Origin: Tipula vernalis
Lineage: Eukaryota; Arthropoda; Insecta; Diptera; Tipulidae
Assembly (NCBI GenBank): GCA_958295665.1
Contig: OY282558.1
Location: 330,929,106 to 330,993,105, forward strand
Direction of reading: 5' to 3'
DNA: 64,000 bases
Notes under the pieces: generated by a model
What the model saw: the letters and a program-made list of their open reading frames with translations, nothing else
The model's database searches: none
Told to the model about the DNA's origin: nothing
Part shown: one piece after another, positions 12,241 through 24,059 of the stretch
Numbering within the stretch: position 1 is the stretch's first letter
Layout: each line of letters begins with the position of its first letter
Program-made: the position numbers and the translations under genes

Positions 12241-12700
12241 TTGGAAACAAACCAAGTTCAACAACGGCTAGAAATTATCCAGCGCTATTCGTGTTCTGTA
12301 ATTCTTACGTTTCGTTCGCTACGTGAAAGTTTTGGCCACCATGATCGTCCAAATGAACGTTCCATCTCCGCTTTGTTGAAAAATTTAAATCAACTGGCTC
12401 TGTACTCGAACAAGCAACACATTTGCATCGTCTTGGCGCTCGGTCAAACGAGAATATTTCCACCGTCCACGATAGTGTGCGTGATAGTTCAAACCTTCTG
12501 ATTTCTCGTTGTACGCAAGAAGTTGACTCGAATTTCGGCCAAAAAGTCATCTTCGGCGGCGCGGCACATTTTTGAATGAACCGTTAAGCTAGTACAATCG
12601 GCTCTATTCTTATGACACCTACAGGAACAAAGAGATCGACGAAATCCGAATCGCATGTCTTAAGAGCGAATTGAAGACTACGAGGTCAATAACACCTTAG
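12241..12700 (+). pseudogene. Mariner (DD41D-like) transposase relic
   Basis: The first part reads QQRLEIIQRYSC, TFRSLRESFGHHDRP and ISALLKNLNQ, the N-terminal helix-turn-helix region of a mariner-type transposase. After a frame change come NISTVHDSVRD, SRCTQEV and a damaged catalytic start, KVIFGGAAHF, in place of the usual SDEAHF. Internal deletion, stops and substitutions make it non-functional. It resembles the mariner at 50391-51068, which retains the part missing here. Confidence 0.65.
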
Positions 12701-13194
12701 TTACAGAAACCAATTTAATCCTTTCTACCCTTTCGTTTTAATTTTTGTAAAGTCAATTTTGTGAAATTTAACGGACATGATTTTAATACCATTTTAAATA
12801 ATAATAATATTGCTGTTCTTTTTACTCTGCTAGTTATTTTTACTCTCCGTTCCTTACACTCGTCAACAAAATACTTTATTGTCTCCGCCCTGGTACGATA
12901 GGGAACTCTGTAGGGACACTTTGCCATCTTAGAAACAAATTTTGGCAAATATTTTTGAGAACCAAGCCTGATGGATATCAAATCACCTTAAAATTCAGTG
13001 ACCATTTTTCCAATGATCCCAAAATCACTACCGACCTGTTCAGGAAATACTTCTGACCCAGACGACTGTACATGAATAACTGTGCTAAAAGATCTCTGTT
13101 ATCCACTCAGATTGATCATGACACTGATGAACGACAGTTCACAAACTAAAGGGTGATTTCAATAGTCTTAAAAAATGCACTAGCAGTTCGGTCC

Positions 13195-14185
13195 AGCCAC
13201 TTACAGCTCATTTTTAAAACTCGCTCTCATTTGAAATTTTCCTTCAATTTGGAAAGACTCTTTCATAGTTCTGATCCATAAGAATGGCAGTAAATCGAAC
13301 TTCTCTAGCTATAGGCCAATCGCGAAACTGCATGTATTCCTAAGCTGTTTGAACGTATTGTGTACGATTCACTGTGCAATGTAAACCACTCTTTTCTAAC
13401 AATCGACACCGTTTTTTCAGAGGACGACCAACGACTATCGACCTAACAGAATTCGCGTCACGCACGTTGAATTTGATGGAAGCGGGGAATGATGTTGATG
13501 TTGTTGCCACCGATTTCAGTAAAGCATTTTATAGAATATCAGAGTATTGGCTTCCCGCCTCATTTCCCACTGTGTGTAGACTCTCACCTAAAGGGCCATA
13601 GGTATCAAGTGCTATTTAGGTCGTCAACATCATAGCAACATTCGGAGTTCCGCAAGGCTGTAATATGGGTTCAATTTTTTCATATTTTCAATCAACGATA
13701 TTGTCAAACGGCCGTAAATGCAGGTCTATTACATTTTCCCGTTTGTAATTCTTGCCTCAAAATAATTTAATCAAAAATAATGTTGTTGTCAGAGCTACGT
13801 CCATACGGGACTTGAGTCAGATGAGAATGAGCTGAATTTCAGAGACCACCAGAGAAAATATCATTATTAGAGCGAACTCTGCGCTTAGTTTTGTAAGGAA
13901 TTTCTTGACAAACAAGTTACGAAGGCTCTTTATATAATCTTCGTTCGACCCCTGCTCGAGTATGACAGGCAGATATTTTCTCCATATCACAATGTGCATA
14001 TAAACAGAATTGAGGCAGTACAACGTAGATTTCTTCCTTTTGCTCTAAGGCGACTACCCTGGATGGACGGTTACAATTTGCCGCCCTACCTGGATCGTCT
14101 TCAACTCATTAATTTACTACCGCTATGTAAGATTCGTATTATTGAAAATTTGTTTTTTGTTCATCAAATACAAGAGGAATAACAT
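13195..14185 (+). pseudogene. Jockey-superfamily LINE reverse transcriptase relic
   Basis: Fragments in shifting frames follow RT order: FPSIWKDSFIVLIHKNGSK with SSYRPIAKL (fingers), RGRPTTIDLTEFASR, then VVATDFSKAFYRI (the DFSKAFD block), and at 13994-14180 NRIEAVQRRFLPFALRRL with LPPYLDRLQLI, the connection region after the active site. The YADD block between about 13600 and 13990 is not preserved. Multiple stops and deletions mark it as dead. Confidence 0.7.
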
Positions 14186-16242
14186 ACGTGCACCTTTTCT
14201 CGAATCTGTTTTTTTTGGTTAAAACAAATAAATAATAAACAACTAACTATGATTTTTTTAATTATGAATTATTCTGTAAGGGATTTGTCAATTAGATAGT
14301 AGAAGTATCAAGCTAAACATTACTTCATCCATAAAAAGCTTTTTTTAAACTAGCGTATTGTTTTATTTCGGTATACTCGAACAATGCAGGTTAATAGTGG
14401 TATTGAAGTATTTTTTTATTTTATTTACGTTGTTATAAAAACTAGTAACAGTAAAATTAAATGGTTTGTCTCGAAGTTTTCTGATATAAATATTATGACA
14501 TCACTTCACTTGGTAGTGTTATGCGATCTGCAGTAACAATGTATTTACATTGTACATTTCAAGAAACAATGATCTTGAAATATTTTTGGATTCCGAAAAT
14601 GTTATTTCTTCATTATCTCTTGTTGCCCAAAGTATTTATAATAGATGATTTATTAATGTATCCATTAAGAAAGTGGTTTATTGTTTATTATATAACGAGT
14701 CAGGTTCGTTGAGCTAATTAATAATATTTGGTCAGCTATCTTTATATATACAAAAAAAGATGATCCGTTGAAGAAATTTAAAATGTTATTAGAGTTATGA
14801 TGGACTGACAATCGTGTGGTCACGAACATATTATTATTAATGAAACTCACGGGATTGAAAAATAAAAAATAATTCGTTAAAACTCAAAACTGGGATACGG
14901 GAAATAACTCCCCAAACAATAAACGAAATAAGTTCCCAATATTACTATTGAAATTGAAAACTTACCAAAATGAAGTTATTTTCCAAAATTTGGAAACTTA
15001 TTTCATGTATGGTTTGTGGAGTTACTTCATTCAGCTTTTCTAACGCTGAACAGAAATGTTTGTTATAAATCGCAAATTGGATTATTTTATAATACAACCG
15101 TTTTACTGTATGTTTTTTGTAAGTCGATTTTACAACCGTTTTACTGTATGTTTGTTCTGTATTAGGCACAATATTTTCAGATGTTTCAAGATAGACAATT
15201 TTTTGGCAATTCTTTCTGGAACACCTGAAACTCAAACCATTATAAATTATTTTTACTCCATCTAGCCTTTAACAAAACAAGACATTTAGTAAGGACACAA
15301 TTTACCAAATAATTACAATTACAATTTTTGTTTTACTAATTTAACTTTAAAAATATAATACAACAAATAAAAATGTTCAACAAAACTAAATATTTGTTCA
15401 AAAATATTTATGTTTATTTATGTTTTACTTGAAATATTTTTGTAATATTTTGAGTCCATTTTGTTCCAGTTCAAAAAAAAAAAACGAAAAATCATTTGTA
15501 CTTGTTTCATCTAATATTTTTATCTGTGACAATATGTATGTGCTTCAATTGTGCTAAATTATAAATGTCAATGATGGAGAAACTGAATTTCAATTTTACA
15601 TAAAGTGTCATAATCCAATTCTCTCCATAAATGACAACTATTTTGAAAAGTAACCTCGCGAGGAGACTTTTCGTTAACCGTCCGGTGGTGAACAGCGTAA
15701 TGTAGTGAAATGAAAATCGATCTGTGGCATACAGCTTTAGATTGGATTTCATTATTTTCCAAAGCAATACGCGAAGGTTTTTACTACTAAACCCTATGTG
15801 AACTGAACTTATTAAATTATAACGCAATAATTGTTTCAATATAATACTAGAATAACTGTATCGTTTTGACGTTAACGTTGTTTTCACAAAAACTAACAAT
15901 CTGCAATCAACCAAGCGACGATAAAAAGAACCTTTTAATTGAGAACTCATGCTCGGTTTCACAAAAAAAAAACAGCTAATCTCCAGTTACATAATATACC
16001 CACCCTGTCCTTTACGAAATTCCATTGGTTTCATAATACAAATTCAATGCAAGTTGGTTAAATTTTTTTTTTTTAGAAAGAAATATTTAGCTGGATGAAG
16101 TTATACAGTCAAATATTTTAGGTCTCCACCTCCAGTTAAAATGTCCATGTAAAACAGAAACACAATTAGCTTGCATTGAATTTGTATAAATCTTCCATTT
16201 GTCTTCTATTCTGGTATTATTTCTACGAAAACTAGATCTGAA
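14186..16242. other. Intergenic with small foldbacks, no gene seen
   Basis: No coding sequence was supported. At 14902-15028 two arms (AACTCCCCAAACAATAAACG and its approximate complement ending GGAGTTACTT) suggest a 125-bp inverted-repeat element. At 15096-15155 a 22-bp segment, ACAACCGTTTTACTGTATGT, is directly repeated. At 16036-16190, ACAAATTCAATGCAAG and its complement form a small foldback. Confidence 0.5.
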
Positions 16243-16834
16243 GGGCTCAATTCTCGTTCCGTGAAAAGTATAATGAAAAGTATTTTCAGTGAGAAATTCC
16301 TTTAGAAGTAAAAATCGACGTCAAAATCTTTTCATATGAATAAAATTTTCTCACCGACCATTTTGGCGGTGAGAACATCATAAATATGGAAATAAAATTC
16401 TATAAAAACTAAATTTGTATTTTTAGCATAAAATGACCATTGAAACTACAATATGATTCACTTTAAACTTAACTAATAAGTAAATCTATTAAAAACTATT
16501 CCGTTTATTTAAGAAAAGCCTCCAAATATATTAATTTAATTAAGTTTTAAAACTAATTTGGTGATTTTTATAATTTATTTTATATTTTGACATTCAATGA
16601 AAACTGATTAGCTAAATCTACTTTATCATTTATTTAGCTAGTATTTAAACCATTTTTTTTATCATCTAGCGGAAATCTATATATGAAACTCGATAAAATG
16701 TCTGTTTACAGTTTAGCTTGGACATCGAGAATCTTTTATTATCGTTGTGTGAAATGTTATAAATGAAAAAGAATTGATGGAAACAAAATGAAAACATTTT
16801 TTTTATTAGGTTTTTTCATAGAACGAGAATTGCC
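16243..16834. mobile_element. Inverted-repeat element, family C copy 1
   Basis: It starts GGGCTCAATTCTCGTTC and ends with the complement GAACGAGAATTG. The whole length matches the copy at 55141-56156 (which carries an extra insertion) and the inverted partial copy at 63905-64000. The interior has no long open frame, so it is a non-autonomous DNA element; GGG/CCC end bases are seen best in copy 2. Confidence 0.75.
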
Positions 16835-18354
16835 TCTTTTTTTGTGAAACCGGTCGAATAATGCTCATATGTATATGAGTACAATGCAAATTTAGCCAAA
16901 ATTCATGTGAAACTAAATCGTACGATGAGAGATTTTTGAAAGGTCTTAATTCGATTTTTAGTCAATTGTAAAAACAATCAATTCTCCAAAAATCCTTAAA
17001 TGATCTTCAAAACTGCTACACAAATTTAGTGTTTTGTTTTTCAAAAGGATAATCATTTTTTACAAAGGGCTCATTTTCAAAGTTTTTTTTAAAATATGAA
17101 TACTCGAAAATATTAAAAAATTCTATTTGTTTCGAAGAATGAACAAGTTTTAATAATCAAAAGTCAAAATATGACAAACCGCAAGTATTTTGTGTTTTCT
17201 TAAAAAAGAGTTTTATATGGAATAGGACATTTTGAAAAATCACGCCTCGTGCGTAGTCAACATTTTTCTTAGGAATTAACTGTATTTTATAAACCAGATT
17301 TTTAGATTTATTTGTCGTAACTGATTTAGTCAAAAAGTCGGTATCAGGCACAAAGCATAGGTTTAACAATTTTGAAACTGTAGAATATTGACCTTCATTG
17401 GTGATACTTGATAATCCTACTATGAGTTGTTTGTTGCTCAATTACGGCAAAACTTTCTGGGAATAAAATAGGCTATGTATTAGACCACCTCGTGGACCTC
17501 CCATTATCTAAAAAAGACATCCCAAAACAATGGATTGGTGCTTAATCGGTTTGGCATAAATGTTTACGTCAGTATAGTGTCTCTTAATTATTTTCCTGCA
17601 TATGTTACTCGTATGTCCAACGATTTTTTTATTGAAACCCCATAACAAGTAAAAATTGACAAAATTTTAGAATTTTTGGTTATAACGTCAAAAATATTGA
17701 TTGTAGAAGGAAGGATCATATGTAAATATGTATCACCGACCCACATTATTTGTTGATTTTGCAACTTTTTTATTTCAACTGTAAAAAAATATTTCAGATA
17801 CAAAATGTAAATATGTATTTAAAATTTTCATTTTTGAATGTTCCCTACGTTTTCGCGCGATTTTGAAAAACTTCTTGCTCAGGGTATTCTTGAAATTCAT
17901 TCACCCGAAAAAAGCCACCGTCGACTTTCTGGTAAAGTGGCTTACTAAAGTCTCAAATCTGACGGTTTATACACAGCATTCTAACATATGTCCACAAATG
18001 CCAAGTTGATTGGAAAATAATATGAGGTTGCTCTTAAGATTAATTCCCCGGTTTTCCATTAGAGTATGGTGCCATCTCTAAATGGGAAAAGTTACTCGCC
18101 GAGCGAAATCTCTTCTAATGGTTATAATTTTGTCAGTATTCATTCGTATCCAGCTCGAATTATAGTGACAAAAGCTCTTGGTTTATATTCCTAAACCGTT
18201 TCGATGAGTTGGCAGCTCTCTAAACATAGTATATTAAATCATCCTCTAAAGTAATTCCAAACGTTTATGATTAGATTTCTGGCTAGAAGTTTTCCTTCAT
18301 CATGTTGGGCCAACATTTTTGGCGGTGTTGAATTCGTTTTCAGTCCAATTCAAC
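16835..18354. other. Intergenic, no gene seen
   Basis: About 1.5 kb without recognisable genes. At 17880-17950 a stretch (GTATTCTTGAAATTCA, CCCGAAAAAAG) resembles the left arm of the element at 41620-41790 and may be a decayed copy. Confidence 0.45.
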
Positions 18355-18368
18355 AGAGTATAATTTTA

Positions 18369-18469
18369 TAATTATATTTATGGTTATTGAGCCAATATTT
18401 AAATAATTAAACAAATTTTTTATTGGTTTTGGGCTCTTTATTTAAATTTATTTTATAGCTTTTGCTTTC
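18369..18469 (-). repeat. Penelope terminal repeat, left (3' end of element)
   Basis: 101 bp, including TTATGGTTATTGAGCCAATA and TATTGGTTTTGGGCTC. Identical to 23343-23443 except for one T/A difference eight bases before the end. Just inside it, 18461-18505 forms a short hairpin (GAATCC/GGATTC within CTTTTG/CAAAAG). Confidence 0.85.
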
Positions 18470-18706
18470 GAATCCTATTCGGATTCATTCTCAAAAGCAA
18501 AATGAATTTTTTTATTTTTCAAAAATTGTTTCCTTCATACAACAACCAAAAACTATGGCAATCACAAATTCTTTTTTTTAAAAAACCGACTTTTCATGGA
18601 AACGCACCGCCACACAATTTTTTGAAAAAAATTATATACTAAGGCATTTTCACATAAAAAAGGTTGTACACTTGAATAAAAATAAATTTGATGAGACAAA
18701 ACCAAA

Positions 18707-18994
18707 TTAGATGAACAAATCATATGAGTTTCCGATACAGGCGTAATCTTCTATAATGTTTATTGAATTTATACTTGATTTAATGTGTAGCATTTCCAAA
18801 ATCGATCTTTTTCTAAAATTGGTTTGTTTATCTAGAATTTTGATATTATCTAAACTGTTTTGGTGGTTTGTATATTTTAAATGTCGGGAAAGTGCACTAA
18901 TGCTTGAATTTTGATCTTTATTGACGTCTCTTCTGTGTTGGTAAAATCTTTTTTCCAAAAATTGTTTAGTCTGTCCTGTATAAGTAGACAACAT
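18707..18994 (-). pseudogene. Penelope GIY-YIG endonuclease domain, N-terminally damaged
   Basis: The minus-strand frame reads TYTGQTKQFLEKRFYQHRRD, then ALSRHLKYTNHQ, ILDKQTNFRKRSILEMLHI: the YIG-like (here YTG) strand, the conserved Arg helix and the Glu-containing RxxxEM block of GIY-YIG nucleases. The GIY half and the Cys-containing linker normally just upstream are missing; sequence passes from KKQSNVV straight to YTGQT in a shifted frame. It follows the RT region after a stop at 19106. Confidence 0.7.
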
Positions 18995-19105
18995 TTGATT
19001 GTTTCTTTAAAGGTATGCTATCTTTAATTTTAGAAAACAATTTGTTGTTTAAACTTGTGGCTGCCCGTCCTACAATTTTGAAGTTATAATTTTTGAAAAG
19101 ATTTT

Positions 19106-20235
19106 TTATTTTTTCGTAAAGATTTTAACATAAGGAATGGCCAAATAATTTGTGGTTTCATTTTCTGGTCGAGAAACAGGATTTATGTGAAAATGTCTTT
19201 GTTTCCAAATTATGTTATTTATTAATTTTTCAGGATATTGATTGCGAAATAATGTATCTTTTAAAATTTTAAGATTTTTATTGTGAAATTTAGTATCAGA
19301 AAGTTTTAGAATTTTTTGGGTCAAAATTTGTATGGTGTTAATTTTGTAAGATGTGGGAAGCCAAGAGTGAAAATTTAGATATCGGCCAGACCAAGTATCT
19401 TTGTGGTACCAATCGCAGGAAATTTTGCCGTTTGGTTCACGAATCAACAAAATGTCTAAAAATGAAATTTGGTTATTGGTTTCTTTTTCTAAAGTAAATT
19501 TTATTCTGTTGTTCTTTGAATTAAAAGCTTCTAAAAATGAATTAATTTTGTTTATTGGTACCGCTGTAATTATATCATCGACATATCTATAATAGAACAA
19601 AGATTGGAAGTCTAAAGAGTTTAAAACTGAAATTTCTAAATTTTCCATTAATAAATTTGATATGATAGGACTTATTGGAGAACCCATAGGAGAGTCAAAA
19701 ATTTGCTTATAAATTTTGTTATCAAAAGAAAATTCCGAATTGTTTAAAACGATATCTAAAGCGGTAAGAAACTGGACTTTCGTTAATTTTGATTTTGAAT
19801 TTTTCTTTATATTTCTCCAATTTTTACTGACAATATTTATTATTACAATTTGGCTGTCGACATTGGTAAATAACGACGTAACATCTAGAGAGATTATTTG
19901 AAAATTTGGTGGAATGGTAACATCTTTAATTTTATTTTTAAAATCTTCAGAATTTTGAATAAAGGAACTTGTTTTTCCGACACTAGGTTTTAGAATATTG
20001 CCTAAATAATGATGATAAAGAGTATATTGGACTGTCTATGAAACTTACAATTGGTCTGAATGGTATGTTTGGTTTATGAATTTTGGGTAAGCCATATAAT
20101 TTTGGAATCACTGGTGTGTAACTTGTTAATTTTTTCTTTGTCATTAAATCTATGTTGCCTGATTTCTCCCAGTCTCTTACTAAAGTATTAATTTTTGTCT
20201 GTATTGGTGTCGAGTTGTCCTTAAAAATCTGTATG
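19106..20235 (-). pseudogene. Penelope reverse transcriptase domain
   Basis: Starting at the Tc1 insertion point, the minus strand reads [20 protein letters not shown], then [20 protein letters not shown], the signature opening of Penelope-type RT. After a frame change near 19983 come ISLDVTSLFTNV, DSPMGSPISPIISNLLME and the active site YYRYVDDIITA, followed by FLDILLIREPNGKISCDWYH and a C-terminal thumb region to a stop at 19106. The catalytic YVDD is intact, but the frame change and the insertions disrupt the gene. Confidence 0.8.
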
Positions 20236-21941
20236 TACAGTGGATCAAAAATAAAATCGGACACCTACCATTTAATTCTTTATCACAGAATAAATAGTAA
20301 AATAGAAGCTTTTTTAAAAAAGTCCAATACTTTGTTTAAAAGCTCTATTCATTACCTTACAAAAACACCAAAATAAAAAACAAAATTTTATTTCATTATA
20401 ACAAAAATAATCAATAATATAAAAAAAGTAAAAAAAAAAAACTCAAAAAAGAACTCGGACAGTGTTATAATTTAATTCATTTAAGTTAAGACTATGTCTT
20501 GAAATGTTTTCATGTATGCATAATTCAATATTTTGTTGGTAAGCCCTTGTTTTTGGTCACCGCCAGAAGCCTCCTAGGCATGGATTCTACTAAATTTCGA
20601 CATACAGAAGGATCAATTTTGGCCCATTCCTCCTTGAGAATACGTTTCAGCTGTTCTTTATTCGAAATCACGTGCTTTTTTAATTTATTTTCTAAAACAG
20701 CCCATAAATGTTCAATCACATTAAGATCCGGTGATTGTGGAGGCGTGTCTATAACATGTGGGCAATTGTAAAGCAACCAAAGTCGAACATTTTGAGCTTT
20801 GTGCTTTGGGTCGTGATCCTGGTAGAAATAAAAGTTTTCTTTTATTCCCAATTGCTCAGCGCTCTGCACTCTAAATTTTGCTTCAAAATGTTCAAATATT
20901 TCGTTTGATCCATGATGCCATCAATAATGCATAATTTTCCTAGGCCAGCAGCTGGCATACACCCCCACACCATCACCGAACCACCACCATGTTTAACAGT
21001 AGCTTGTAAGTTTTTTTTTCGTAGTTCTTCGTTTGGTTGTTTCCATATATAACATTGGCCATCTGATCGGAATAAATTAAATTTACTTTCGTCTGAATAA
21101 ATTACTTTGTTCCATAATTCTAAATTGGCACTTTTATATGTTTTTGCAAATTGTAAACGTTTTTTGCGGTTTCGCTTACTAATGAAAGGTTTTTTACGAG
21201 GTACTCTTCCATGAAAGTTTTGCCTCCTCAGTACTAATCTTATCGTTTCTGGGTTTACACTTTTTCCCAGCTCCATGGAAACTTGTTTGGTAAGCTTCAG
21301 AGCACTAAGTTTCGGATCCTTTTTAATTTGGTGGACGATCCATCGCTCATCTGCTGACGAAAATATTTTGGGTCTACCAGATTTTGGTTTATTTTCCAGA
21401 GATTTCGATAAATTAAATCGTCGAATTATGTCATGAACCGTTGAGTGTGGCCTATTTATTATTTTTGCTATTTCTCTAACAGATTTATGGTCGTTGTAGT
21501 ATTTAATAACCAGTTCTCCAACTTCTACAGATGTTTGGCCACGTTGTCTTCCCATATTTATTTTACTAGTAAAAATGCAACTGCTCGGCGTTGATATCAC
21601 AATATGACTAAATATTTTCTTCGAATTGTAGATACATATTTTCATTGCATGTTGATTTTGGTGATTTCCCCTTTTTGTTTTATCAAAATTGCCATGAACA
21701 TAGTAGGTATTGTCATCTGTTCGAGTTCTTTTTTGAGTTTTTTTTTTACTTTTTTTATATTATTGATTTTTTTTGTTATAATGAAATAAAATTTTGTTTT
21801 TTATTTTGGTGTTTTTGTAAGGTAATGAATAGAGCTTTTAAACAAAGTATTGGACTATTTTAAAAAAGCTTCTATTTTACTATTTATTCTGTGATAAAGA
21901 ATTAAATGGTAGGTGTCCGACTTTATTTTTGATCCACTGTA
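20236..21941 (-). mobile_element. Tc1-family transposon with long terminal inverted repeats
   Basis: The element is 20238-21939 (1702 bp), flanked by TA at 20236-20237 and 21940-21941. Terminal inverted repeats are about 222-225 bp (20238-20462 and 21718-21939), begin CAGTGGATCAAAAATAAA, and differ at only a few positions. A sub-motif, TCGGACA, occurs at both the outer and inner end of the left repeat, as in IR/DR-type Tc1 elements. It sits inside the Penelope RT gene. The close match of the two repeats indicates a recent insertion. Confidence 0.9.
20525..21555 (-). pseudogene. Tc1 transposase, DD34E, one frameshift
   Basis: The start is taken as the ATG at 21555 (MGRQRGQTSVEVGELV), 30 codons inside the open frame, because the Tc1 family begins there. 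Two helix-turn-helix motifs lie in the first 110 residues, linked by KPKSGRPKIF, a GRPR-like hook. Catalytic Asp is in VIYSDESKFNLF, the second Asp in FYFYQDHDPKHKAQ and the Glu in SPDLNVIEHLW, with 34 residues between the second and third. A one-base shift near 20860-20875 moves the frame just before the second Asp, so the gene as written ends early. The rest is open to the stop at 20525. Tc1 transposases move their own element by cut-and-paste at TA sites. Confidence 0.85.
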
Positions 21942-21958
21942 AGTAGAATTGTCATTTA

Positions 21959-22431
21959 TACCACGTTTACATTAGTAGAATAAAAGTATGTAGCAAAAAA
22001 GTATCGTCATGTGAACTCAAATTTAAATATTTAAATATTTTATTACATACTTTTTTGATATTTCGGTAAAGTATGTATCAAAAAAGTATTAGTATATTAC
22101 GTTGTAATGTGAACCCTAACAAATAACTATATGTTAATATCATTCGTATATTTGTTGTCAAAACAAAAATTTATTACGTTTTTTTTGTTAAAATACAATA
22201 CAATTTCGGGAGTTAATCAAATAATTTGCCGATAAATCTAATAGAGTTTGAGAAGAAGAAATTCACAACACATAAACTGAATTGAATACAGAAGCATATC
22301 TGTCAAAACAACAAACTTTTATAGCATGCGTTCACACTACAAATCGCAACACTAGTGTGAACTGCAGCGGAAAAATAATTAAATAGCAAAAAAGTACATA
22401 CTTATTAGGTACGTATAATGTAAATGTGGTA
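21959..22431. mobile_element. TA-flanked inverted-repeat element inside the Penelope element
   Basis: The ends CCACGTTTACATTA (21961) and TAATGTAAATGTGG (to 22429) are inverted repeats, flanked by TA. Internal repeats of the AAAAAAGTATGTA type occur on both sides. There is no open frame. Only about 17 bp of Penelope sequence separates it from the Tc1 element. Confidence 0.65.
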
Positions 22432-22436
22432 TTAGA

Positions 22437-23321
22437 AGGTTATACATTTTGTCACTGTAGTCCGTTCGTAAAGTTAACACTGTTGTATTTCTCTTGTCTG
22501 CCCTTGTGACTAAAATATTTGGGTTGTCTTTCAAAAAAGTCTTTGTTTGTTTTAGGTATGACGTAATTCTTTTTTCATGAGGTGTTAAATAAATTTCTTG
22601 TATTCGTACTGTTTTTGTAATTTGTTATAATATTTATAAAATTGTTCCGAATGTTTACTCGATCACTGTCATTCAAATTAAAAATTGCACTTTCCACATC
22701 TGATATAATTTTGCAAAATGGTATTGCGGTACCAACCGTTGGCGGACAAAATGTATTCCCTAAACTTAAAATGAATTTCACGTGAAATGGAAGATCGATA
22801 TTGGTAACATAACCTAACCATTTTTCACAATTTAAAATTAAACCGTTTGTTGTATCGTTTAAACCCTCTCTTATAATTTGATCAAATTTTGACTTTTGTC
22901 TTACCTTAATCCGATTAAAATGATAGACATATGTTGATTCTGTTCGCTGAAAAAATTCTTCGTAAATGTTGTTTGGTAAATTCTCTTGAAGAAACTGGTT
23001 TAGCAGATTTAGATTGATTTTTTTAGTTTTTATATTTCTGATAGTAGCCGAAATTTCTTCATTTATTACTCCAAAAACAAACGTATTTTCTAATCGTTGG
23101 AAAACGTCCTTGTTTAAGCCGAAGGAATTTTTTAATTTTCTAGATTTCGAGAAAACTTTTTCCTTTCTGCATTTCAGTAAAAAATGTTGTTTGTTGATAA
23201 GTTTTGCCAGATGAAATTGTTCGTTCATGACGGATTTCATGTTGTTTTTTGTGCGACTGCCATATTCATTGTTTATAAACTGGAAAAAGTTTTGATTTTG
23301 ATTTCCATTTGTAGTCTCCAT
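22437..23321 (-). pseudogene. Penelope-like element N-terminal region
   Basis: A 248-codon frame starts at 23321 (METTNGNQNQNFFQF) and runs to 22575. In a neighbouring frame it continues as RITSYLKQTKTFLKDNPNIL, VTRADKRNTTVLTLR and TDYSDKMYNLL, the conserved KADKGN-like block that precedes the Penelope RT. The frame change near 22575 and the insertion at 22431 break it. The N-terminal part is basic and helix-rich, as in other Penelope elements. Confidence 0.7.
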
Positions 23322-23342
23322 TTTTCAACCAGGAGAATTTTT

Positions 23343-23443
23343 TAATTATATTTATGGTTATTGAGCCAATATTTAAATAATTAAACAAATTTTTTATTGG
23401 TTTTGGGCTCTTTATTTAAATTTATTTTATAGCTTTAGCTTTC
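23343..23443 (-). repeat. Penelope terminal repeat, right (5' end of element)
   Basis: Direct copy of 18369-18469 with one substitution. It lies about 20 bp upstream of the ATG at 23321 in the coding direction; a 15-bp tail (23444-23458) separates it from the target duplication. Confidence 0.85.
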
Positions 23444-23470
23444 AATATTTAATTATATAGAGTATAATTT

Positions 23471-24059
23471 AATCACACAAAATCTGTACTAGTTAGAAAA
23501 ATAATTAAGAGACACTATTCTGAAGTATAGAAATGCATACCGAATCAATTAACCATCTAGCTCTAAAATCACTTCTGCAATTTCAAATAGAGTTTGATAC
23601 AAACTATAAGATTTTCCTGTTTTCCGAGGTATTGGAAACATAAAATTTTCATGGTGCGGTTTACTATGTATCATATCAATATCTTAGAAGGGAGCTGAAC
23701 AGTGATCTCAAAACATTGTTTTCTAAGCATTCAACAAAATATACCAAATCATAGAAAAGGATTTTCAATTTCGTTCCTTATTTTTGCTTTTGAAGTGAAA
23801 GTAATGTGCATTTGAAATAAAATAAAAAAACGAAATGAATTTATATAAATGGGCTTTAGAAAAAAATCATCATTTTAGTTCAGTAGCTGAAGCATTAAGC
23901 AGGGGTTATAGTGGAAAAGTTCTCAAGTTCGATTCCAGTAAAGAGCGATTGTTTTTTTGCTTCTTGTTTTGACAATCCTAGTGGTAAATTCAACTGGGTC
24001 TAAACCTGTTTTTACAGTTATAAAGATGACGCGGGATGCTAGATTTCCAGCTTCTGCAC
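23471..24059. other. Intergenic, no gene seen
   Basis: AT-rich. A tRNA-like stretch at 23875-23955 contains GTTCGATTCC but does not fold as a tRNA. Confidence 0.45.

Larger units (their letters stand above)
18355..23470 (-). mobile_element. Penelope-like element with 12-bp target duplication, nested
   Basis: The element occupies 18367-23458 and is flanked by the direct repeat AGAGTATAATTT at 18355-18366 and 23459-23470. Terminal repeats of 101 bp lie at 18369-18469 and 23343-23443, differing at one base. Coding runs right to left: N-terminal region (23321-22575), reverse transcriptase, then endonuclease (to 18707). Subtracting the Tc1 element and the TA-flanked element inserted in it leaves about 2.9 kb, normal for a Penelope-like retroelement. 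These encode a telomerase-related RT and, in most animal members, a GIY-YIG nuclease. Frame breaks and the insertions make this copy inactive. Confidence 0.85.

Noticed and set aside
18461..18505. Hammerhead ribozyme in the Penelope terminal region
   Set aside because: A GAAA follows a GAATCC/GGATTC stem, but the CUGANGA core is absent on both strands and the flanks pair into a simple extended hairpin.
23875..23955. Possible tRNA gene with GTTCGATTCC B-box
   Set aside because: The T-arm and acceptor stem do not pair and no intact A-box or anticodon arm could be drawn; at best a tRNA-derived repeat.
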